Below are positions 15,003 to 20,318 of a stretch of 20,318 bases of DNA, in pieces. The notes beneath the pieces are model-generated. The model was given only the letters and a program-made list of their open reading frames with translations, was not told where the DNA came from and did not search any database. The first letter of the stretch is position 1. Each line of letters opens with the position of its first letter. The stretch comes from an uncultured Clostridia bacterium (lineage in GTDB: Bacteria; Bacillota; Clostridia; Oscillospirales; Acutalibacteraceae): NCBI GenBank assembly GCA_937888485.1, contig CALAQQ010000170.1, positions 1-20,318 of the forward strand. Direction: 5' to 3'. The translations under genes were made by a program, and so were the position numbers.

Positions 15003-15851
15003 TTAAACGCCCGAATAAGCCGAGAAACCGCCGTCAACGGGAAGAACGACACCTGTCACAAAACCCGAATACTGCTCGTCACAGAGGAAAACGAGAGCGC
15101 CTGTCAGATCCTCGGGAACGCCGAAACGGCGCATGGGAGTGTGGGTGATAATCTTGTTTGAACGCTCGGTGAGTGAACCGTCTTCGTTATAGAGAAGCTT
15201 TGCGTTCTGGATTGTCGAAAAGAATCCGGGTGCGATTGCGTTAACCCTGATTCCGACCTCTGCAAAATGAACAGCCATCCACTGTGTGAAGTTTGAAATA
15301 GCTGCCTTTGCCGCCGAATAAGCGGGAATTCTTGTGAGGGGCTTGAAAGAGTTCATCGAAGAAACGTTGAGGATTGTTGCGTTTTCTCTGCCAACCATCT
15401 CCTTTGCGAAGCACTGTGTTGTGAGGAGAGTGCCGAGAAAATTGAGGTTGAAAACGAATTCAATGCCCTTTGCATCGAGGTCAAAGAATGTTTTGACACC
15501 CTCAGCTTTTTCTGCCATATCTTTAAGTTCGAGAGTATCTTTTGTTGTTGTTCCGAGAGGAGAATTTCCGCCTGCACCGTTGATAAGAATGTCGCAAACA
15601 CCGAGTTCTGCGATAACCTTTGCTTTTGCGTTTTCAAGGCTTTCAGCCTCAAGAACGTTGCAGCCTACTGCAAGAGCAATACCGCCTTCTGCAGTGATTT
15701 CGTCAACAACCTTCTGTGCAGCTTCTTCTCTTAAATCAAGAACGGCAACTTTAACACCGAGCTTTGCAAGGTCTTTTGCGAAACCGCTGCAAAGAACACC
15801 GCCGCCGCCTGTTATAACAGCTACTCTGCCTTTTAAATTTTCGTGAAACAT
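15003..15851 (-). CDS. uxuB: SDR oxidoreductase, UxuB-like D-mannonate (fructuronate) dehydrogenase
   Basis: 282 residues from the ATG behind AAAGGAG; an upstream in-frame TTG overlaps that site. Classical short-chain dehydrogenase fold: NAD-binding ITGGGGVLCSGFAKDLAKLG, then LDLREEA, LINGAGGN, catalytic Ser in NVSSMNS, and Tyr/Lys in PAYSAAKAA, ending GVVLPVDGG. The glycine loop with VLC, the LDLREEA strand and the long insert after GAGGNSP resemble the Bacillus UxuB/YjmF type that reduces D-fructuronate to D-mannonate in hexuronate breakdown. No uxuA or uxaC lies in the window. Last gene of the operon, 17 bases after the Gfo/Idh/MocA gene. A related sugar-acid dehydrogenase activity remains possible. 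Confidence 0.75.
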   Translation of the reverse strand: MFHENLKGRVAVITGGGGVLCSGFAKDLAKLGVKVAVLDLREEAAQKVVDEITAEGGIALAVGCNVLEAESLENAKAKVIAELGVCDILINGAGGNSPLGTTTKDTLELKDMAEKAEGVKTFFDLDAKGIEFVFNLNFLGTLLTTQCFAKEMVGRENATILNVSSMNSFKPLTRIPAYSAAKAAISNFTQWMAVHFAEVGIRVNAIAPGFFSTIQNAKLLYNEDGSLTERSNKIITHTPMRRFGVPEDLTGALVFLCDEQYSGFVTGVVLPVDGGFSAYSGV

Positions 15852-15868
15852 ATTTTTCTCCTTTATAA

Positions 15869-16876
15869 TCAAAGAATTTCAACACTTTTGCCTTTTTGAG
15901 AGGATTCATAGCTGGCAAAAACAAGCTTTGCCGCATCGCCGCCCTCAAAGGCGTCAATATTGAAGCTTCTGCCCGATTTAAGGCAGTCGTAATAATCGTT
16001 TATAAGAATGGAATGACCGACTCCCCAGTAGCTCTGTCCGTGATAAACCGCTTCCGGTCTTTCGCAGGCTTCCGAAATATCGCCGTTTTTATTGACGGTG
16101 TAAAGTCTGTCACCCTCAAAACGGAGTTTGCCGTTTTCAAATGCGATTTCAATAAAAACATCCGAATTTTCAGTGTAAGCCGTTGTGGCATACATCATTG
16201 CGGTTATGCCGTTTTCAAGCTCCATGATAACACTTGCGTTATCCTCCACTTCAATTATGCCATTCAGATGGTCGTTTGAAACATGAGCAGTAACTTTTTT
16301 GCATTTTCCGCAAAGATGTTCAATGAGGTCAAGCGTATGTATGGACTGATTTATGAGCACGCCGCCGCATTCTTTATCGAGAGTGCCGTGCCAGTCATCG
16401 GAGTAATAATCTTTGCCTCTGCACCATGTTACAAAAGCACGTGCCGAGAGCATTTTTCCGAGCTTACCGCTTGCGATGATTTCCTTGGCACGCTGAACGC
16501 AGTTGTTATATCTGTTCTGGAAACATACACCAATCTGCTTTCCGCTTTCTTTCTGCGCCTTGCGAAGAGCTTCAACCTCATCGGCTGATACAGAGCAGGG
16601 TTTTTCGGTTAAAACATTTATACCCTTATCAAGAGCCTTTATCGCCATATCTGTATGCAGATAATGCGGAGTACATATATGAACTGCATCAATGTCTTCA
16701 CTGTTCAGAAGCTCATCAAAATCGTAATATGCTTTTGCACCGTATTCTTTAGCGGCTTTGTCGGCTCTTTCGGGTTTTATATCGGCAACGGCAACGATAT
16801 CTGTGTCGGGGTTATCTTTTAATGCCCTTAAATGCATCGATGAAATTCCGCCGCAACCGATAACAGCAACTTTCAT
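15869..16876 (-). CDS. Gfo/Idh/MocA family NAD(P)-dependent oxidoreductase
   Basis: 335 residues behind AAAGGA. N-terminal Rossmann fold MKVAVIGCGGISSMH, the family's EKP motif at 91-93 with the preceding HICTPHYLH block, and a C-terminal alpha/beta dimerisation domain carrying GGVLINQSIHTLDLIEHL, where H180 sits at the usual catalytic histidine position. Such enzymes oxidise or reduce a sugar hydroxyl or keto group, often on inositols, glycosides or sugar acids. It lies 17 bases after the fused TIM-barrel/dehydrogenase gene and 17 bases before the SDR gene, so the operon contains two distinct Gfo-type modules. Substrate is not identifiable from the sequence. Confidence 0.9.
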   Translation of the reverse strand: MKVAVIGCGGISSMHLRALKDNPDTDIVAVADIKPERADKAAKEYGAKAYYDFDELLNSEDIDAVHICTPHYLHTDMAIKALDKGINVLTEKPCSVSADEVEALRKAQKESGKQIGVCFQNRYNNCVQRAKEIIASGKLGKMLSARAFVTWCRGKDYYSDDWHGTLDKECGGVLINQSIHTLDLIEHLCGKCKKVTAHVSNDHLNGIIEVEDNASVIMELENGITAMMYATTAYTENSDVFIEIAFENGKLRFEGDRLYTVNKNGDISEACERPEAVYHGQSYWGVGHSILINDYYDCLKSGRSFNIDAFEGGDAAKLVFASYESSQKGKSVEIL

Positions 16877-16893
16877 AGCTTTTTTCCTTTCAA

Positions 16894-18912
16894 TCAGAAA
16901 GTGGAGGACATATCGCCCTGAATTGCTTCAACAACAACGTCTTTTTCTGCTTTGCCTGCAGCAATCTTCTTCTGAAGTTCAGCATAGTAAACGTCTTCGT
17001 CAACGGGAAGCTCGATTTCTTTTCCGAGCCATGCGGAAAGGTGAGCCGCATTTGAGATTGAAAGACCTCTGATGCCTTCTTCGCCTTTTGCAATAAGCTC
17101 TTCACCGCGGAGAACAGCGGCTGCAAATTTGTTGCAGACTTCGGAGTGCTGCTTATTTCTGCCGTCGGTTTCAACTTCAATCCATTCGCCTTCAATCGAG
17201 CCGAAGCCTTCTTCTGCTGTTGCGCAGTGTTCGGATGTGAGACCTTTGAGTTTGTAAAGCATGAGCTTATCGTTTTCGCAAACGAGTTTACCGCCGTCAA
17301 GTGTGATTTCAAATCTGTTTGTGCCGGGGCAGTCGCCTGTTGTTGTTATGAATGTACCTGTTGCACCGTTGGCATATTCGGCATAGATGGTAACATCGTC
17401 TTCAACTTCGATGTTGTGCCATTTACCTTCGTGAACAAATGCTTTTACCTTAACGGGAAGACCGCATATCCACTGCCAGAGGTCGAGGTTGTGGGGGCAC
17501 TGGTTAAGGAGAACACCGCCGCCTTCGCCGGCCCATGTTGCACGCCATCCGCCTGAATTATAATAAGCCTGGGTGCGGTACCAATCGGTTATAATCCAGC
17601 TTACTCTCTTGATTTCGCCGAGTTCACCGCTTTGGACAAGTTCATGCATCTTTCTGTAAACGCAGTTTGTGCGCTGGTTATACATGATTCCGAAAACAAG
17701 GTCGGTTTTTGCGGCAGCTTCGTTCATTTCTCTTACCTGTTTTGTATAAACGCCTGCAGGTTTTTCTGTGAGAACATGAACGCCTTTTGAGAATGCATAC
17801 TGTGCGATGGGAGAGTGGTCATAGTGAGGAGTTGCGATAAGAGCAACATCAATTTCACCGCTGTCGATAAGTTCTTCTGCGGAGTTATATGTTTTGATTG
17901 AGGGCATGAGTTCTTTTGCGCCTTCAAGTCTCTTGGGGTCGATATCTGCGCATGCTGTGATGCGAAGTTCTTTATGAGCGCCCTTAAGGTGCATATTGAT
18001 GTGTGAACGTCCCATGTTACCGACACCGATGATACCGAATCTTACAGGCTGAACCTTTTCAACGATATTGTGGATTGCCGTACAAGCTGCGGCAAATGAA
18101 GTTTTGTTATCGGGATAAACGAACTTGCTGTTCATCTTTGAAGCTGTCGAATCGTCGGGTTCAAGATTATCAAGGCCTTCAAAGACTCTCAGATGTGGCT
18201 CAACGGAAAGGAAATAAACCTTTTCTTCCTGATCAAGAGCTTTGATGATGTCTTCGAGATGACCGTCACCTTCGCCTGCGGGGACAACGGTATCAATTTC
18301 TGCAATGCAGTCTTTGATATGCATATATGTGATGCGGTCTTTGAGAAGCCTGAAGCCTTCAGAGGTATCACAGCCGCACTGAATATAGTTTGAGGGGTCA
18401 AAGATGCAACCGAGCTTATCACCGAAATGTTCTGCGAGTTCAAGGCATCTGTCATGAATGTCGCCGTAAATGCCTTTTTCGTTTTCGTGACAGCAGAGAA
18501 CATCATGTTCGCAAGCGTAGTCAACCATTGCGGAGAGACGTCTGTAAACTTCGTCTTTGTATTCTTTAATGCTCTGACCTTTGGTAAAGAAAAAGCTGAA
18601 CATTCTGATATATTTTGTGCCGAGAACTTTTGCAACTTCAACGGTCTGTTTGAAAGCTTCGAAATGGGGCTCGAAATCTTCGTCAATCTCGATTTTGCCG
18701 TAGTGTGAACCGATTGAAGAAACCTTGATTCCGTGTTCATCAAGGAGCTTTTTGAGGTTTTCAGCTTCCTCAACGGTGAAATTCGAAATGTTTTTGCCGT
18801 TAACGTTGCGGAGTTCGATGTATTCGATGTTGTTTTCTTTGCAGGCAGCTATCTGCTCAAGAATGTCGGGCGATGCTTCGTCTGCAAACGCGGAGAATAA
18901 AAATTTTGCCAT
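16894..18912 (-). CDS. Fused xylose-isomerase-like TIM barrel + Gfo/Idh/MocA dehydrogenase
   Basis: One uninterrupted 672-residue frame behind GGAGG. Residues 1 to about 283 form an AP-endonuclease-2/xylose-isomerase-like TIM barrel of the sugar phosphate isomerase/epimerase type; the expected metal ligands are all present: E143 (CHEN), D172 (FDPSN), H198 (MHIKD), E238 (VEPH). After a linker of only a few residues, 291-672 is a full Gfo/Idh/MocA dehydrogenase: Rossmann FGIIGVGNMG at 292-301, EKP at 383-385, and GGGVLLNQCPHNLDLWQW with H474. Each half has the length of a stand-alone protein, and there is no in-frame ATG at the junction that could make the second half separately. Usually these are separate genes. 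First gene of a three-gene operon. Likely acts on a sugar or glycoside through a keto intermediate; substrate unknown. Confidence 0.9.
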   Translation of the reverse strand: MAKFLFSAFADEASPDILEQIAACKENNIEYIELRNVNGKNISNFTVEEAENLKKLLDEHGIKVSSIGSHYGKIEIDEDFEPHFEAFKQTVEVAKVLGTKYIRMFSFFFTKGQSIKEYKDEVYRRLSAMVDYACEHDVLCCHENEKGIYGDIHDRCLELAEHFGDKLGCIFDPSNYIQCGCDTSEGFRLLKDRITYMHIKDCIAEIDTVVPAGEGDGHLEDIIKALDQEEKVYFLSVEPHLRVFEGLDNLEPDDSTASKMNSKFVYPDNKTSFAAACTAIHNIVEKVQPVRFGIIGVGNMGRSHINMHLKGAHKELRITACADIDPKRLEGAKELMPSIKTYNSAEELIDSGEIDVALIATPHYDHSPIAQYAFSKGVHVLTEKPAGVYTKQVREMNEAAAKTDLVFGIMYNQRTNCVYRKMHELVQSGELGEIKRVSWIITDWYRTQAYYNSGGWRATWAGEGGGVLLNQCPHNLDLWQWICGLPVKVKAFVHEGKWHNIEVEDDVTIYAEYANGATGTFITTTGDCPGTNRFEITLDGGKLVCENDKLMLYKLKGLTSEHCATAEEGFGSIEGEWIEVETDGRNKQHSEVCNKFAAAVLRGEELIAKGEEGIRGLSISNAAHLSAWLGKEIELPVDEDVYYAELQKKIAAGKAEKDVVVEAIQGDMSSTF

Positions 18913-18950
18913 AATAATGCCTCCAGTTTATTTTAAAACTAACCAAAATA

Positions 18951-18978
18951 ATTCTATCATTTTTTCATAATATTTCAA
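18951..18978 (-). promoter_or_regulatory. Promoter of the TIM-Gfo / Gfo / SDR operon
   Basis: On the minus strand: -35 TTGAAA (18973-18978), 16-bp spacer, -10 TAGAAT (18951-18956), 39 bases before the start codon; CTGGAGG is the ribosome site. It is divergent from the lipase promoter at 19019-19047 within a 181-bp region. No operator or catabolite-repression box is obvious. Confidence 0.65.
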
Positions 18979-19018
18979 GTAATTAATTAAAAAATTTTTT
19001 AACAAGCAAGATATATAA

Positions 19019-19047
19019 TTGACATGAAAAAAAGAATAAGTTAAAAT
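19019..19047 (+). promoter_or_regulatory. Promoter of the lipase gene
   Basis: -35 TTGACA (19019-19024), 17-bp spacer, -10 TAAAAT (19042-19047). Transcription should start close to 19054, at the beginning of the inverted repeat 19048-19073. Confidence 0.82.
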
Positions 19048-19073
19048 AAAAACAGACATTGTTGTCTGTTTTT
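19048..19073 (+). repeat. Perfect inverted repeat in the lipase leader
   Basis: Arms AAAAACAGACA (19048-19058) and TGTCTGTTTTT (19063-19073) with loop TTGT, lying immediately after the -10 box and before the ribosome site AAAGGAG (19080-19086). It can act as a regulator-binding palindrome or as a 5' mRNA hairpin with a terminator-like T run. Confidence 0.7.
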
Positions 19074-19093
19074 AGACGGAAAGGAGTTTTTAT

Positions 19094-20318
19094 ATGAAAA
19101 AAACAATTGCAATTGTTCTTTCGCTTGCTATGATTTTCGGTGTTGTTGCAGTTCCTGCAAGTGCAGCAGAAATCAAAGACGGCAAAACAGATTATCCCTA
19201 TATTTTCGTCCACGGTATGGGCGGATGGGGCAGTGAAAATTCTTATTATTCGATTTCGCCCTATTGGGGAGGCGGACTTCTGCCGGGTTCGGAAACCGAT
19301 ATTGTCAAAATACTTAACGAAAACGGTGTTGAAGCCTACGCTCCGTCGATTGGTCCTCTGAGCAGTGCATGGGACAGAGCTTGCGAGCTTTATGCACAGC
19401 TTACGGGAACGGTTGTTGACTACGGCGAAGCACATTCAAAGGCTCACGGTCATGACAGATACGGCTTCAGTTATGAAGGCAAAGCAACCATGGGTGAGCC
19501 CTGGAATTTGAAGGATAAAATTAATCTCGTCGGTCATTCTTTTGGCGGTGCAACGGTCAGACTTTTTATTTCGCTTCTGACATATGGCGATGCAGATGAA
19601 ATTGCTGCAACCGGCAAAGATACAAGCCCTCTCTTCAAAGGCGGACACGACTGCGTTCATTCCTGCATAACTCTTTCGGCGCCTCATGACGGTTCACAGG
19701 TCGCAAATGAACTTGTTGACCCTAAGATAACCATGATTTTAATGGCGGCAGCTCTTAATATGGTGGGGATGATTTTCGGAAATGAATTTCTTGTTTTTGC
19801 ATTTCAGCTCGGTCATATGGGTGTCACACCGAAACAGAACGAAAAGCGTGCAAAACTTAATATCGACGGAATATGGAATTATTACGCAAGCAATGACAAT
19901 TGCGGATATGATATGACTTTAAGAGGCGCAGCGGAACTCAACAAAAAAATCAAGCTGTCACCGAATACATATTACTATTCATACACAACCGCCAACACAA
20001 AGGAATTTCTCGGATATCAGATTGCCGACAAGGGTCTCAGTCCGATTTTCTATATTTCGTCAACGATGATTGCCGTGACAAAGGGTCTTACGATTGACGG
20101 AATAAAGATAGAGGGTGACTGGTATCTCAACGACGGCATTGTACCTCTTGCATCGGCACGATATCCGTCATGTGATGCCGAAACGGCGCTCAGCTATGAA
20201 GCCGAAATCGAAAAGGGCAATAAGATAAAACCGGGCAGATGGTATTATTTTGAAACCATGTACGGCATGGACCATTTCGATTTCTGCGGAACAAAGGACT
20301 ACCCCGAAGGCTTTGAAG
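19094..20318 (+). CDS. Secreted lipase, Geobacillus/Staphylococcus-type, 3' truncated
   Basis: 408 codons are visible before the window ends. Residues 1-24 form a signal peptide (MKKTIAIVLS... PASAA). The alpha/beta-hydrolase core shows YIFVHGMGGWG (oxyanion-hole region), GHSFGG with nucleophile S149, NDGIVP with acid D347, and MDHFDF with H394, a complete triad. GPLSSAWDRACELYAQLTG and VDYGEAHSKAHGHDRYG match the blocks that hold the structural zinc in thermophilic Bacillaceae family I.5 lipases, with D94, H114, H120 and probably D273 as ligands. It should hydrolyse acylglycerols outside the cell. The visible part already contains all catalytic elements, so little of the core is missing; a C-terminal extension or anchor may lie beyond the window. 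AAAGGAG is 7 bases before the ATG. Confidence 0.88.
   Translation, partial: MKKTIAIVLSLAMIFGVVAVPASAAEIKDGKTDYPYIFVHGMGGWGSENSYYSISPYWGGGLLPGSETDIVKILNENGVEAYAPSIGPLSSAWDRACELYAQLTGTVVDYGEAHSKAHGHDRYGFSYEGKATMGEPWNLKDKINLVGHSFGGATVRLFISLLTYGDADEIAATGKDTSPLFKGGHDCVHSCITLSAPHDGSQVANELVDPKITMILMAAALNMVGMIFGNEFLVFAFQLGHMGVTPKQNEKRAKLNIDGIWNYYASNDNCGYDMTLRGAAELNKKIKLSPNTYYYSYTTANTKEFLGYQIADKGLSPIFYISSTMIAVTKGLTIDGIKIEGDWYLNDGIVPLASARYPSCDAETALSYEAEIEKGNKIKPGRWYYFETMYGMDHFDFCGTKDYPEGFE

Noticed and set aside
15334..15846. Plus-strand open frame of 170 codons opposite the SDR gene.
   Set aside because: It mirrors the codon pattern of the real dehydrogenase, whose motifs are unmistakable, and has no ribosome site or domain.
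16894..18912. That the TIM-Gfo fusion is an artefact of a lost stop codon.
   Set aside because: Both domains remain in a single frame with a short clean linker and no leftover ribosome site or ATG at the junction; an artefact cannot be fully excluded without reads, but the sequence favours a true fusion.
1..20318. CRISPR arrays, tRNA genes, insertion sequences or phage genes.
   Set aside because: No regularly spaced identical repeats, cloverleaf-like segments, transposase or integrase motifs were seen on either strand.

Overview
The window reads as chromosomal DNA from a low-to-moderate GC Gram-positive anaerobe of the class Clostridia, most likely a gut-type Oscillospiraceae/Ruminococcus-like lineage. 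The grounds are a sortase-type wall-anchored InlB-repeat protein, strong AGGAGG-type ribosome sites, near-consensus TTGACA/TATAAT promoters, zinc-type ribosomal protein L32 beside a DUF177 gene, lipoproteins with Clostridia-style lipoboxes and hairpin+T terminators after most transcription units. The lineage is an inference from these features; no rRNA marker is present. I see no tRNA, rRNA, insertion sequence, prophage or CRISPR array, and no gene-free stretch longer than about 210 bases.

Layout. 1-3257 (+) is the 3' part of a very large surface protein with 14 visible InlB B-type repeats, an embedded glycine-rich hydrophobic segment and a C-terminal VPDTG sorting signal. 3371-4648 (-) is the tRNA methylthiotransferase MtaB, divergent from a D-Ala-D-Ala carboxypeptidase (4754-5902). 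6106-7886 (+) holds glucose-6-phosphate isomerase followed by a small P-loop protein. 7964-8691 (+) is the conserved DUF177 (YceD)-rpmF pair behind a perfect consensus promoter. 8808-11386 (-) holds three membrane proteins of unknown function, two of them translationally coupled; the largest combines an acidic repeat tract, a zinc ribbon, one membrane segment and a TPR-like domain. 11593-12087 (+) is a flavin-reductase-like protein. 12200-14950 is a putative envelope-signalling patch: ECF sigma factor, putative anti-sigma factor, a lipoprotein on the opposite strand, and a DUF4349 lipoprotein. 15003-18912 (-) is a three-gene sugar-acid/keto-sugar operon. The right edge (19094 onward, +) holds a secreted lipase cut by the window end.

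The most unusual locus is the 15003-18912 operon. Its first gene is one uninterrupted reading frame joining a complete xylose-isomerase-like TIM barrel (all four metal ligands present) to a complete Gfo/Idh/MocA NAD(P)-dependent dehydrogenase. A second, separate Gfo/Idh/MocA enzyme and a UxuB-like mannonate/fructuronate SDR follow at 17-bp spacings. Together they suggest a pathway that oxidises a sugar or glycoside to a keto intermediate, isomerises or cleaves it in the fused TIM barrel, and reduces the product. The substrate cannot be read from the sequence.

Start sites were corrected from the longest open frames where ribosome sites or promoters decide them: carboxypeptidase at 4754, DUF177 at 7964, sigma factor at 12200, anti-sigma at 12684, DUF4349 protein at 14027, SDR at 15851 (minus strand).
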